From Sphingobacterium thalpophilum (GTDB lineage: Bacteria; Bacteroidota; Bacteroidia; Sphingobacteriales; Sphingobacteriaceae), in NCBI RefSeq assembly GCF_901482695.1, contig NZ_LR590484.1, forward strand, positions 1,860,001 through 1,924,000: a stretch of DNA of 64,000 nucleotides, given 5' to 3'. Every line of letters starts with the position of its first letter. Within the stretch, counting starts at the first letter, position 1. Below the pieces are notes generated by a model that saw only the letters and a list, made by a program, of their open reading frames with translations, was not told the origin of the DNA and made no database searches. Of this stretch, positions 41,489 through 49,613 are shown one piece after another. The position numbers and the translations under genes were made by a program.

Positions 41489-42816
41489 TGAGAAAATTAC
41501 AGCAGCTTTTTCTGACCAGTCAGTTTTTCTATTCTTTGATAGGAGTTGCAGCGCTTTTCACCATCTCCTTTTTTATTAAAGGTCTATTCTTAGCTGCCTG
41601 GGGGGTGTTTTGGCTGTGGATGGCAGTGCTGATCTTTGATTTTATTTTGCTCTTTTCAGGTCGGAGGCGAATTGAAGTAACAAGGGTATATCCGGAAAAA
41701 TTATCCAATGGGGATGAAAATTCCATGAAATTAATCGTTCAATCTTTGTATCCCTTTGGCACAGCGATCGAGATTCTGGAGGAATTTCCTGTACAGCTGC
41801 AAATACGGGATAAGGAGTTTTTTGTTCGGTTAGCGAGCAATCAAAGCGAGGAAATTACCTACTTGCTGCGTCCCACGCAGCGCGGTGTATACCGCTTTGG
41901 ACGCTGCCTGGCTTTGGTTAGACGATTGGGCTTTATCAAACGCAGATTTGTTGTCTGTCAGCCGCAGGAAACTCCCTGTTATCCCTCCTATATTCAACTG
42001 CGGAAATACCAGCTTCTGGCGACAAGCAATAGGCTGAATGAGTTGGGAATCAAACGGATCCGTCGCATCGGTTCAGCGATGGAGTTTGATCATGTGAGGG
42101 AATATGTTCGGGGCGATGATTACCGGCATATGAACTGGAAGGCTTCGGCAAAGGTTACGAAACTGATGGTAAATCAGTATGAGGAAGAAAAATCCCAGCC
42201 CATCTATTCCTTTATCGATCTGGGACGGGCAATGCGTATGCCCTTTGAGGGACTTTCACTATTGGACTATGCGATCAACGCCGCGTTGGTGCTTTCCAAC
42301 GCTACGATTCTCAAACAGGACAGAGCGGGATTATTGACGTTTGCAAAAGATATCCATGCATTTATTCCGGCCGAAAAGCGGAATAATCAGATGCTCAAGA
42401 TTTCGGAGGCTTTGTATCAGGTGGAGACCAGGTTCAATGAACCGGAGTTTGGTAAGCTATATAGCTACGCTAACGCACATATCAACAAGCGTTCGCTTAT
42501 TTTTCTATATACAAACTTTGAAACTCTCGATTCGTTAAATCGGCAGATGAGCTACCTGAATATGTTGAACCGTAGTCACCTCATTGTCGTCGTTGTATTT
42601 AAAAATGTGGAAGTGGAAGATTTGGCTAAGAGCTCGCCCAAAAAGACCATCGAGATCTATAACCAAATCATCGCGGAAAAATTTATTTACGAAAAGCAGC
42701 TGATCGTACAAGAATTGATTCGTAATGGCTTCCAGATCATTTATACTACGCCTGAAAACCTAACGATCAATTCAATCAACAAGTATCTGGAGATCAAGGC
42801 CCGGGGGCTTATTTGA
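41488..42816 (+). CDS. DUF58-domain protein (MoxR partner)
   Basis: A 442-residue protein with two N-terminal membrane helices (about 15-50), a beta-rich region and a cytosolic DUF58/vWA-like domain. The DUF58 motif is complete: EFDHVREYVRGDDYRHMNWK (about residues 197-216), followed by KLMVNQYEEEKSQPIYSFID. The conserved Asp in the last strand stands where vWA domains bind metal. It is the last gene of the six-gene cluster and probably the substrate or effector of the MoxR ATPase. Its stop overlaps by 8 bp the end of the convergent Dabb gene. Confidence 0.9.
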   Translation: MRKLQQLFLTSQFFYSLIGVAALFTISFFIKGLFLAAWGVFWLWMAVLIFDFILLFSGRRRIEVTRVYPEKLSNGDENSMKLIVQSLYPFGTAIEILEEFPVQLQIRDKEFFVRLASNQSEEITYLLRPTQRGVYRFGRCLALVRRLGFIKRRFVVCQPQETPCYPSYIQLRKYQLLATSNRLNELGIKRIRRIGSAMEFDHVREYVRGDDYRHMNWKASAKVTKLMVNQYEEEKSQPIYSFIDLGRAMRMPFEGLSLLDYAINAALVLSNATILKQDRAGLLTFAKDIHAFIPAEKRNNQMLKISEALYQVETRFNEPEFGKLYSYANAHINKRSLIFLYTNFETLDSLNRQMSYLNMLNRSHLIVVVVFKNVEVEDLAKSSPKKTIEIYNQIIAEKFIYEKQLIVQELIRNGFQIIYTTPENLTINSINKYLEIKARGLI

Positions 42817-43213
42817 TCAGTGCTGTATCCTTGACCATGACCTTTGTCCAGAGATGCTGATATTTTTCGATTGCCTTTAAGTGTATGGGATGCGTTTCGT
42901 AGACGCCGATGTCTTTGAGGTCTTTGAAAGTTACAATCAGGGTATAGTCAAAGCTGTTGTCGACTACGGGTCTAGGATTGGTTGCTGCTGGCGTTCCGTA
43001 ATTGAGCGTTTTGACCGTTTCGATCTTGCGGAGTTCTTCAAAAAAGCCAACAAAACTTTTCTTTTCCTTTTCGGTAAGGTCTTTTTTTAGCCAGAAGTTA
43101 ACAACATGGATGATCGTGCCAGAAGACAGCTCTGTTGCTGGTGAAGTGGAGTGCGCTAGTGCAGGTACCGTTACCAGGCCCATAGGTGCAAGTAAAAAAT
43201 GACGTCTTTTCAT
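42809..43213 (-). CDS. Exported Dabb (stress-responsive A/B barrel) protein
   Basis: A 134-residue protein with a Dabb domain (about 33-130), shown by the opening IIHVVNFWLKKDLTEKEKKS and the central NSFDYTLIVTFKDLKDIGVY with the end HPIHLKAI. These small dimeric barrels include oxygenases and proteins of unknown function. The N-terminus MKRRHFLLAPMGLVTVPALA is a likely Tat signal (twin Arg at 3-4), so it is exported folded. It lies downstream of metK, separated by a terminator, and is convergent with DUF58. The substrate is unknown. Confidence 0.85.
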   Translation of the reverse strand: MKRRHFLLAPMGLVTVPALAHSTSPATELSSGTIIHVVNFWLKKDLTEKEKKSFVGFFEELRKIETVKTLNYGTPAATNPRPVVDNSFDYTLIVTFKDLKDIGVYETHPIHLKAIEKYQHLWTKVMVKDTALIK

Positions 43214-43242
43214 GATTGAAATGGTTTAGAAGGAACAATATA

Positions 43243-43271
43243 CAAAAAAAGGGAGACATTGCCGTCTCCCT
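43243..43271 (-). terminator. Intrinsic terminator of metK
   Basis: On the minus strand AGGGAGAC and GTCTCCCT form an 8-bp stem around a 6-nt loop (43250-43271), followed by TTTTTT. It lies 23 bp after the metK stop. Confidence 0.88.
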
Positions 43272-43293
43272 AACTTATTTTATCCGATTGATT

Positions 43294-44547
43294 TTATAAA
43301 CCAAAGGCCTCTTTTACTTTATCGATATAGTCCAGCTTTTCCCAGGTGAATAACTCGACTTCAACAAATTTCTTTTCGCCCGTGGAGCTTTCAAATTCTT
43401 TGGTCACCTTTCTTGGAGTTCTACCCATATGGCCATATGCCGCAGTTTCAGAATAAATTGGGTTTCTGAGACCAAGACGGGTTTCGATACCGTACGGAGT
43501 CATATCAAATAAGCCGGCGATTTTATCAGCAATCTGACCGTCCGTTAGATTGACTTTACTCGTACCATAGGTGTTGACGTAGATTCCCATGGGATCTTTT
43601 ACACCGATGGCATAAGATATCTGGACAAGGATTTCATCTGCTACGCCTGCGGCGACCAGATTTTTGGCAATATGCCGGGTTGCATAAGCAGCCGAACGGT
43701 CCACTTTAGAGGGGTCTTTGCCTGAGAAGGCACCACCACCATGAGCACCTTTACCACCGTATGTATCTACAATGATCTTACGTCCGGTCAGTCCCGTATC
43801 GCCATGAGGTCCGCCAATGACGAATTTTCCGGTAGGATTGATATGAAATTTGATGTCGTCATTAAACAGCAGCTGTAGTTCTGGTTTCAGCTGTGCCTTC
43901 ACACGCGGAATCAGAATAGTCTTGATATCATGGGTAATCTTTTCGAGCATGGCAGCCTCACTGTCAAACTCATCGTGTTGCGTAGAGATGACAATGGTAT
44001 CGATTCTTTTGGGTCTGTGATCGTCACCGTATTCCAATGTCACCTGCGATTTGGCATCGGGACGCAAGTATTTTATTTCCTTGTTTTCCCGGCGCAGCTC
44101 TGCCAGTTCATAGAGCAGACGATGCGAAAGGTCCAGCGCCAAAGGCATAAAGTTGTCTGTTTCATTGTTGGCGTAACCAAACATGATACCTTGGTCACCA
44201 GCGCCCTGTTCTTGCTTTGTTTTTCTGTCAACACCTTGGTTGATATCTGCAGATTGCTCATGAATTGCCGATAATACGCCGCAAGAATTTGCTTCAAACA
44301 TGTATTCGGACTTCGTATAACCGATCTTCTCGATCACCGAACGTGCTATTTTCTGGACATCCAAATATATATTTGATTTCACTTCTCCTGCAAGAACAAC
44401 CTGTCCGGTAGTGACCAGCGTTTCAATAGCGACGCGCGAATCCTCGTCCCATGCTAAAAAGTTGTCTATTAATGCATCTGAAATTTGATCCGCTACTTTG
44501 TCCGGATGCCCCTCAGAAACAGATTCTGACGTAAATAAATAAGCCAT
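43294..44547 (-). CDS. metK: S-adenosylmethionine synthetase
   Basis: A 417-residue cytosolic enzyme that makes S-adenosylmethionine from methionine and ATP. The signatures are [20 protein letters not shown] (N-terminus, with the ATP-site His), [12 protein letters not shown] (about 115-126) and [19 protein letters not shown] (about 275-293), which carries the phosphate-binding residues. The C-terminal part is longer than in E. coli (384 residues) through insertions typical of Bacteroidota. The 5' leader is about 170 nt and contains a SAM-II-like aptamer, so expression is probably repressed by its own product. A terminator follows. Confidence 0.96.
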   Translation of the reverse strand: MAYLFTSESVSEGHPDKVADQISDALIDNFLAWDEDSRVAIETLVTTGQVVLAGEVKSNIYLDVQKIARSVIEKIGYTKSEYMFEANSCGVLSAIHEQSADINQGVDRKTKQEQGAGDQGIMFGYANNETDNFMPLALDLSHRLLYELAELRRENKEIKYLRPDAKSQVTLEYGDDHRPKRIDTIVISTQHDEFDSEAAMLEKITHDIKTILIPRVKAQLKPELQLLFNDDIKFHINPTGKFVIGGPHGDTGLTGRKIIVDTYGGKGAHGGGAFSGKDPSKVDRSAAYATRHIAKNLVAAGVADEILVQISYAIGVKDPMGIYVNTYGTSKVNLTDGQIADKIAGLFDMTPYGIETRLGLRNPIYSETAAYGHMGRTPRKVTKEFESSTGEKKFVEVELFTWEKLDYIDKVKEAFGL

Positions 44548-44619
44548 GCTTTACGTAATTTTAATATTGGATTTGCGCTTGGATGAATTTACAGCAAAGT
44601 GATAAGAGCCGTGATAGCG

Positions 44620-44703
44620 AAGGGTTTTTAGCACTTTTTTACTGTGGTTGCAATCTCCTTGTCGTTGCCATAATATATGCAACAGCACGCAAATCAGTCC
44701 ACA
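44620..44703 (-). promoter_or_regulatory. SAM-II-type riboswitch of metK
   Basis: On the minus strand, P1 is TGTGG (44703-44699) with CCACA (44647-44643). In its loop are TGATTTG directly after the 5' arm and ATTGCAA before the 3' arm; after P1 come AGTAAAAAAGTGCTAAAAACCC elements. These match the SAM-II core (UGAUUU...UUGCAA...GCUAAAAA). AAGG in the loop can pair with CCTT after GCTAAAAA to form the pseudoknot, replacing the CC/GG of the known metX example by compensatory change. A GTTGC/GCAAC hairpin (44664-44683) is inserted in the loop. Identification is from remembered consensus. Confidence 0.75.
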
Positions 44704-44721
44704 TTCTATTTTTTGTCGCGA

Positions 44722-44729
44722 CAAAGCTA
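44722..44729 (-). promoter_or_regulatory. -7 element of metK
   Basis: On the minus strand TAGCTTTG is an exact TAnnTTTG match. It predicts a start at about 44718, some 15 nt before the riboswitch and 170 nt before the metK ATG. Confidence 0.5.
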
Positions 44730-44842
44730 CGATACTTTGAGGGATATTTAAAATCAAATTTGCCTTTCGTGCCGAAAACATTCGAAACTAAGACTAAAGG
44801 GGTGCAAAGATTACATAATTTTAAGAAATTGCTAAATTGCGT

Positions 44843-44850
44843 TATCTTTG
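44843..44850 (+). promoter_or_regulatory. -7 element of the lipid kinase gene
   Basis: TATCTTTG is an exact TAnnTTTG match ending 3 bp before the ATG at 44854, so the transcript should begin at the start codon itself. The -33 position has only TTTT. Confidence 0.5.
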
Positions 44851-44853
44851 GAT

Positions 44854-45732
44854 ATGTCAGAACGTAAACAAATATTGTTTGTTATTAATCCTATTTCTGG
44901 TGGAAAGCGGAAAACATCCTTTAAAAAACAAGTATTGGATGTGCTTGATTTGCAGAAATTCGATCCTACATTTCAGCAGACAGCGCGACCCAACCACGCT
45001 TATGAAATTGGTCTCCAGGCCGTTCGGGAAGGCTATGATGCGGTCATAGCTGTCGGCGGTGATGGAACGATCAACGAGCTGGGCTCTGCTTTGGTCGGTT
45101 CGGGAATACCATTGGGGATTATTCCAGAAGGATCGGGCAATGGTCTGGCCTTGTATCTGGGGGTGCCTATGAACGAAGCTGCGGCTATCCGCAGGATCAA
45201 CCGTTTTGAGTCTATTGAGGTTGACTGTGGGGTGGTCAACGATAGACGTTTCTTTAATATCGCCGGCATGGGATTCGATGCCTCAGTCAGCGAGAATTTT
45301 GCGAATGAAAATATCCGTGGGCCACTGGGTTATATGAAATCCGTATTTAACGTGCTAAGTAAGTATCAGCCTGCACATTATAAATTGACTATAGACGGAG
45401 AGGTCTATGAGCGGCAGGCCTTTATGATCAGCGTGGCAAATTCGCCGCAATACGGAAATAACGCTTATATAGCGCCACAAGCTTCTGTCAATGATGGTGT
45501 GTTGGACGTCTGCATCGTGCATAAATTTCCGCTTTATATTCTTCCGAAGATGATATTCCACCTTTTTAATAAATCAGCGGATCAGTCCAGTTATGTGGAG
45601 ATCATACCCGGCAAAAATATCAAGATTGAAGTGGATGCTGTTTCGCCTGTGCATGTCGATGGTGAACCGATCGAGCTTGGTGATACATTAAATATTTCCA
45701 TTATACCAAAGGCGTTGAAAATAATTTGTTAA
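44854..45732 (+). CDS. Diacylglycerol/lipid kinase family protein (YegS/DgkB-like)
   Basis: A 292-residue soluble kinase of the DAGK-catalytic fold, which phosphorylates diacylglycerol or a related lipid. The start KQILFVINPISGGKRKTSFK and the nucleotide-binding VGGDGTINELGSALVGSG (about 65-82) and IPEGSGNGLA are diagnostic. The C-terminal beta-sandwich shows SPVHVDGEPIELGD. The frame begins with a TTG at 44848, but ATG 44854 is the true start. The SUI1-like gene follows with a 4-bp gap. The exact lipid substrate is unknown. Confidence 0.88.
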   Translation: MSERKQILFVINPISGGKRKTSFKKQVLDVLDLQKFDPTFQQTARPNHAYEIGLQAVREGYDAVIAVGGDGTINELGSALVGSGIPLGIIPEGSGNGLALYLGVPMNEAAAIRRINRFESIEVDCGVVNDRRFFNIAGMGFDASVSENFANENIRGPLGYMKSVFNVLSKYQPAHYKLTIDGEVYERQAFMISVANSPQYGNNAYIAPQASVNDGVLDVCIVHKFPLYILPKMIFHLFNKSADQSSYVEIIPGKNIKIEVDAVSPVHVDGEPIELGDTLNISIIPKALKIIC

Positions 45733-45736
45733 AATC

Positions 45737-46087
45737 ATGAGTAAAAATAAGAAACAGCCTTACGAAGGCGTTGTATATTCTACAGACGATAATTATACTT
45801 ATCAGCTCGCTGATTTTTTTCAGGAGACCGAAACGTTGCCTGTGCAGCAGCAGAACTTAAAAGTGCAGCTGGATCGGAAGATGCGTAAAGGGAAAGTCGT
45901 CACCTTGGTGACAGGATTCGTTGGTAAAACAGAAGACCTTGAGCGTCTTGGTAAGTTGCTGAAGCAAAAATGCGGAGTAGGCGGGACTGTGAAAGACGGG
46001 GAGATCGTCATTCAAGGCGAGTTTAAGCAAAAGCTGTATGAATTGTTACTTAAAGAAGGGTATAAGGTAAAATTGGTCGGTGGTTAA
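45737..46087 (+). CDS. SUI1/eIF1-like translation factor (YciH-like)
   Basis: A 116-residue protein with a C-terminal SUI1 domain (about 45-116), the bacterial relative of eukaryotic initiation factor eIF1. The pattern KVVTLVTGFVGKTEDLERLG, then KLLKQKCGVGGTVKDGEIVI and the closing QGEFKQKLYELLLKEGYKVK covers the complete domain. In E. coli YciH affects fidelity of translation initiation; the role here is inferred. The N-terminal 40 residues are specific to the Bacteroidota form. It is 4 bp downstream of the lipid kinase and probably cotranscribed. A 432-bp gap follows. Confidence 0.87.
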   Translation: MSKNKKQPYEGVVYSTDDNYTYQLADFFQETETLPVQQQNLKVQLDRKMRKGKVVTLVTGFVGKTEDLERLGKLLKQKCGVGGTVKDGEIVIQGEFKQKLYELLLKEGYKVKLVGG

Positions 46088-46398
46088 ACAACTATATAGA
46101 AGAGCATGGTAATAAATCTAATAGATTGTTTATGAACCAAATATGGTTGGAGTTGGCAATAAGACATTGTTGGGAACCATGAGTAACCACTTACTTTTTG
46201 TCGCTTAAATTCGGTGTTTTTCTTGCATATCAAAAAAAAAATGGTTTTCATTGTAAAATAATTATTGCTAATAAGCGATTTAGCAGTAGCAATAAGGATT
46301 ATATAACGGGAACTGCTGAGAAAAATAACACGCGATCGTCGTGTATTCAGTTTGAAAAAACAAATTTGATTTTTTTTAGGTATTTAAGATGAATATTT

Positions 46399-46425
46399 TA
46401 AATTTGACATTAAATATTAAATTTG
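46399..46425 (+). promoter_or_regulatory. Two candidate -7 elements of the exbB operon
   Basis: TAAATTTG occurs at 46399-46406 and again at 46418-46425. Either could be the -7 element; the second gives a leader of about 90 nt before the ATG at 46520. No -33 at standard distance was found. Confidence 0.4.
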
Positions 46426-46466
46426 CTTTGCAAAATTGATTTCAAAAGCGGCTAACACTGCATATA

Positions 46467-46496
46467 ATTTAAACAACATTATATATTTAAACAACA
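46467..46496 (+). repeat. 12-bp direct repeat in the exbB leader
   Basis: ATTTAAACAACA occurs at 46467-46478 and 46485-46496, an 18-bp period, in the A-rich leader just before exbB. Its meaning is unknown. Confidence 0.6.
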
Positions 46497-46519
46497 GTAA
46501 AAAACTAAAAATTAGAAAA

Positions 46520-47344
46520 ATGGCAAACGCACCTAAAACTGCTGCAAAACAAGAGAGCAACAACGGAGGATCTTTCTTTGCTCAAGCTGCAATTATCATC
46601 TGTTTCATTGTGGGTTTCTGTGTATGGAAATTTGTGATGGGTAATCCAACTAACTTCGTTGACAACAATCCTGAAAATCAACCTAACCCAGGTAACTATT
46701 TAGGAATGGTTTACCATGCTGGAGCGATCGTACCTGTTTTGATCGGTTTATTCTTAATGGTATGGGTTTTCTCGGTAGAACGTTTAATCGTTATCAACAA
46801 AGCTTCTGGTACTGGAAATGTAGGAAACTTTGTTAGAAAAATCCAATCTTTGATTAATGGTGGAAACATCGATTCAGCTATCGCTGAGTGTGACAAACAA
46901 AAAGGTTCAGTTGCAAACGTAGTAAAAGCTGGTTTATTAAAATACAAAGCTGTATCAGCTGACGCTAACGTAGACACTGAAAAAGCAACAATTGCTATTC
47001 AAAAAGAAATCGAAGAGACTACAGCATTAGAGATGCCAATGTTAGAGAAAAACTTGAACGTCATCGCTACATTAGTTTCTATCGGTACATTATGTGGTCT
47101 ATTAGGTACAGTAACAGGTATGATCAAAGCCTTCTCGGCATTGGCAACCGGTGGCGCTCCAGATTCAGCTAAATTGGCGAACGGTATCTCTGAGGCCTTG
47201 ATTAACACTGCAACAGGTATCGCAACTTCAACATTTGCAATCGTGTTGTATAACATCTTTACTGCAAAAATCGATAAATTAACTTACTCTATCGACGAAG
47301 CTGGTTTCTCCATCGTACAAACATACGCTGCAAACCACAAATAA
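46520..47344 (+). CDS. exbB: MotA/TolQ/ExbB proton channel protein
   Basis: A 274-residue inner-membrane protein that, with ExbD, forms the proton-driven motor energising TonB. Three membrane segments are visible (about 25-45, 75-95 and two near 185-260), with the conserved LATLVSIGTLCGLLGTVTGM and the later ALINTATGIATSTFAIVLYN carrying the Thr residues of the proton path. The frame is open from 46436, but the ATG at 46520 starts MANAPKTAAKQES. Codon choice is strongly biased as in ompA, implying high expression. It is the first gene of the ExbB-ExbD-ExbD-TonB operon, with an unusual hairpin before the next gene. Confidence 0.93.
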   Translation: MANAPKTAAKQESNNGGSFFAQAAIIICFIVGFCVWKFVMGNPTNFVDNNPENQPNPGNYLGMVYHAGAIVPVLIGLFLMVWVFSVERLIVINKASGTGNVGNFVRKIQSLINGGNIDSAIAECDKQKGSVANVVKAGLLKYKAVSADANVDTEKATIAIQKEIEETTALEMPMLEKNLNVIATLVSIGTLCGLLGTVTGMIKAFSALATGGAPDSAKLANGISEALINTATGIATSTFAIVLYNIFTAKIDKLTYSIDEAGFSIVQTYAANHK

Positions 47345-47346
47345 GA

Positions 47347-47403
47347 CTATGATCAATATTTTTGATTTTATTTTATGGAAATCAAAAATAAAAAGCATCA
47401 TAG
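47347..47403 (+). repeat. Long hairpin between exbB and exbD
   Basis: An outer 7-bp stem (CTATGAT 47347-47353 with ATCATAG 47397-47403) encloses a perfect 12-bp inner stem (TATTTTTGATTT 47357-47368 with AAATCAAAAATA 47379-47390). It lies wholly between the exbB stop and the exbD start. It could protect the exbB message or reduce read-through. Confidence 0.7.
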
Positions 47404-47444
47404 ATATGAAGATTGAGTTTTTAATTTAAAAAGAAGAATTTAAA

Positions 47445-48107
47445 ATGGGTAAAGCAAAAGTAAAAAGAGCCAGTACGTCAATCGACATGACAGCGATGTG
47501 TGACGTATCGTTCTTGCTGCTTACGTTCTTCGTATTAACGGCGACAGCGCGCCAACCGGAGGCTTTGCAAGTAGATACCCCAGCGTCAACAACGAAAGAT
47601 AAGCTGCCTGACTCAAATGTTGGTATGATTACGATCGGTGACGGTGGAAAAGTTTTCTTCGGAACGACAGATCAGCAAGTCCGTGTAAAAGCTTTGGAAA
47701 GAATGTCTGCAAAATATGGCATCGGCTTTTCGCAAGAGGACTATGATCATTTCAGACTGATGGAAAATTTCGGTGTCCCAATGTCGAAGTTAAAAGCATT
47801 GTTGGCGATGGATTCTGGTAAGCGTACAGAAAAAGGGGTTCAAACTGGTATCCCGATTGACAGTACGGAAAATACTTCCAACGAGTTGTATTACTGGGTT
47901 CAGAACACACGCTTAGCTGCTGAAGAGGTAAATAAAGAAAAGGAGTCTGCGGATAAGAATTTTGTTCACCCAGGACCTTTAAAAATTGCGATCAAAGCGG
48001 ATGCTAACGAGAAGTATCCTTCTGTAAATCAGGTGATCGAAACCTTGCGTAATCAGAAGCAGAACAAGTTCAGTTTCATCACGGGCATGCGTGCTGAGGA
48101 AAAATAA
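47445..48107 (+). CDS. exbD: ExbD/TolR-family biopolymer transport protein (first copy)
   Basis: A 220-residue protein with one N-terminal membrane helix and a periplasmic domain. The start KRASTSIDMTAMCDVSFLLL places the key Asp of the ExbD/TolR proton path in the first membrane segment (MCDVSFLLLTFFVLTATAR). The periplasmic domain is longer than E. coli ExbD (141 residues), with an insertion at about 80-150. It lies 100 bp after exbB, with a hairpin between, and 25 bp before the second exbD. Two ExbD copies per operon are usual in Bacteroidota. Confidence 0.92.
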   Translation: MGKAKVKRASTSIDMTAMCDVSFLLLTFFVLTATARQPEALQVDTPASTTKDKLPDSNVGMITIGDGGKVFFGTTDQQVRVKALERMSAKYGIGFSQEDYDHFRLMENFGVPMSKLKALLAMDSGKRTEKGVQTGIPIDSTENTSNELYYWVQNTRLAAEEVNKEKESADKNFVHPGPLKIAIKADANEKYPSVNQVIETLRNQKQNKFSFITGMRAEEK

Positions 48108-48132
48108 TTGACGATTTAATAAGAACAAAGAA

Positions 48133-48690
48133 ATGGCAGAATTAAATCAGGATAGTGGTAAACAGGGCAAAGGCGGGAAAGTCCGGTCCAAGAAGAATGG
48201 TGGTAAGGTTGACCTTACAGCCATGGTGGATTTGGCCTTCTTGTTGATTACCTTTTTCATGTTGACCACGTCTTTAAATAAACCACAAGCGATGGACGTG
48301 GCGATGCCGGATAAAAATAAAGTTAAGGATGAGCCTCAGCCGGATTTACTGACTGCTGATAACCGTTCATTGACAGTTTTATTGGGATCTGATAACAAAG
48401 TCTCTGTGATTTACGGACAAGTAAAAAATCCGATTGAAGGACCGACTACGGTTGGCTATGGAGCTGATGGCATCCGTAAGGTATTAATGGAGAAAAAAGC
48501 CTATGTACCACGTGTTGCTGGCGGTAAAGACTTGATCGTTATCATTAGACCGAGTGATAAAAGTACACAGCGTAACCTTGTAGATATTCTTGATGAAATG
48601 AAAATTGTGGATATCAAGCGTTACATGATTGCTAAAATCAGTCCAGAAGAAGTGGAGATTTTAAAACGTGACAATATCTATAATGATTAA
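48133..48690 (+). CDS. exbD: ExbD/TolR-family biopolymer transport protein (second copy)
   Basis: A 185-residue ExbD-type protein. After a basic, glycine-rich N-terminus (KQGKGGKVRSKKNGGKVDLT) comes the membrane segment AMVDLAFLLITFFMLTTSL with the conserved Asp, then a periplasmic domain. It is shorter than the first copy and lacks its insertion, so the two are not recent duplicates. It is probably the partner in a mixed ExbD dimer. It is 32 bp before tonB. Confidence 0.92.
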   Translation: MAELNQDSGKQGKGGKVRSKKNGGKVDLTAMVDLAFLLITFFMLTTSLNKPQAMDVAMPDKNKVKDEPQPDLLTADNRSLTVLLGSDNKVSVIYGQVKNPIEGPTTVGYGADGIRKVLMEKKAYVPRVAGGKDLIVIIRPSDKSTQRNLVDILDEMKIVDIKRYMIAKISPEEVEILKRDNIYND

Positions 48691-48721
48691 TCATTAAGCA
48701 GTCACGATAAAGTATAAAACT

Positions 48722-49612
48722 ATGATAGGGTCAAAATTAGATATTTTTAAGAGAGAATGGCTTGAAGTCGTCTTTCAGGGGCGTAACAAAGAATACGGCG
48801 CTTATGAGCTCCGTAAACTTGCACCTAAAGCGACGAATAGAGGATTACTTGTCGTTATCGGCGTGGTTGTTCTTGCGAGCCTTCTTCGTCTTTTCGGAGA
48901 TAAAATTTTTCCGAAAAAGCCTGTTGAAGCACCTCCAGTGGTGACAGAAGTTACTCTGGAAGACCTTGAAGAAATTAAACCGCCGGAACCACCTGAAGAG
49001 GAGCCTCTGCCACAAGAGCCAGAGGAGAAGCCTCAGCAAGTGGCGATGGACGTGCCTAAAGAGGATTTGATCCGTTTCCCTGAGCCGAAAGTAGCTCCTG
49101 CAAACAAAGTTGTGGAAGAGGTTGCTTCTCAGGAGGAACTTAAGGATCCCAACAAGACTCCAGCACGTATCACGTTGAAAGGTAGCCCGACGGGTACTTC
49201 GGTAGCGCGCGGTGAGTTTGGTTCGAAGAAACAGGATGGTGGTATCACAGGTGTGAAAAAAGGTGATCCAAACGGTGATCCAAATGGAAACGAAATCTTT
49301 ACGGCAGTAGAGGTCAATCCAGAGCCAATTGGTGGTATGAAAGCTTTTATGTCTTGGATTTCTTCAAACTACGACTATCCACAGGCAGCATTGGAAAATG
49401 GAATCAACGGTGTTGTTGAAGTATCCTTTGTTGTGGAGAAAGACGGTAGCTTGACAGACATCAATGTGAAGCGCGATTTGAAATATGGTACAGGTGATGC
49501 AGCGGTTAAGTTGCTTAAAAAAGCTAAAAAATGGAAGCCAGGTATTCAGAATGGCCGTCCGGTACGTGTAGCTTATACCTTACCAATTCGTTTGAACACT
49601 ATTCAAAATTAA
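48722..49612 (+). CDS. tonB: Energy transducer TonB
   Basis: A 296-residue TonB that spans the periplasm and passes motor energy to outer-membrane receptors. It has a 40-residue cytoplasmic N-terminus, a membrane helix at about 41-57, a Pro/Glu-rich spacer (PPEPPEEEPLPQEPEEKPQ, about 93-111) and a C-terminal TonB domain from about 205. The domain shows YPQAALENGINGVVEVSFVV and ends KWKPGIQNGRPVRVAYTLPI. The acidic spacer differs from the Pro-Lys/Pro-Glu spacer of E. coli. It ends 1 bp before a small membrane-protein gene in which a hairpin lies. Confidence 0.92.
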   Translation: MIGSKLDIFKREWLEVVFQGRNKEYGAYELRKLAPKATNRGLLVVIGVVVLASLLRLFGDKIFPKKPVEAPPVVTEVTLEDLEEIKPPEPPEEEPLPQEPEEKPQQVAMDVPKEDLIRFPEPKVAPANKVVEEVASQEELKDPNKTPARITLKGSPTGTSVARGEFGSKKQDGGITGVKKGDPNGDPNGNEIFTAVEVNPEPIGGMKAFMSWISSNYDYPQAALENGINGVVEVSFVVEKDGSLTDINVKRDLKYGTGDAAVKLLKKAKKWKPGIQNGRPVRVAYTLPIRLNTIQN

Positions 49613-49613
49613 A

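Larger units (their letters stand above)
46088..46519 (+). other. 432-bp AT-rich non-coding region before exbB
   Basis: No gene could be supported here. The only longer frame (46198-46392) starts at TTG and looks random. Seen are two TAAATTTG -7-like sites, a small hairpin ACACG/CGTGT (46328-46344), an ATTGCTA/TAGCAAT inverted repeat (46264-46293) and a 12-bp direct repeat in the exbB leader. The region probably holds the promoter and regulatory sites of the TonB operon. Confidence 0.5.

Noticed and set aside
46198..46392. 64-codon open frame in the gap before exbB
   Set aside because: It starts with TTG, has no recognisable domain and its composition reflects the AT-rich non-coding DNA.
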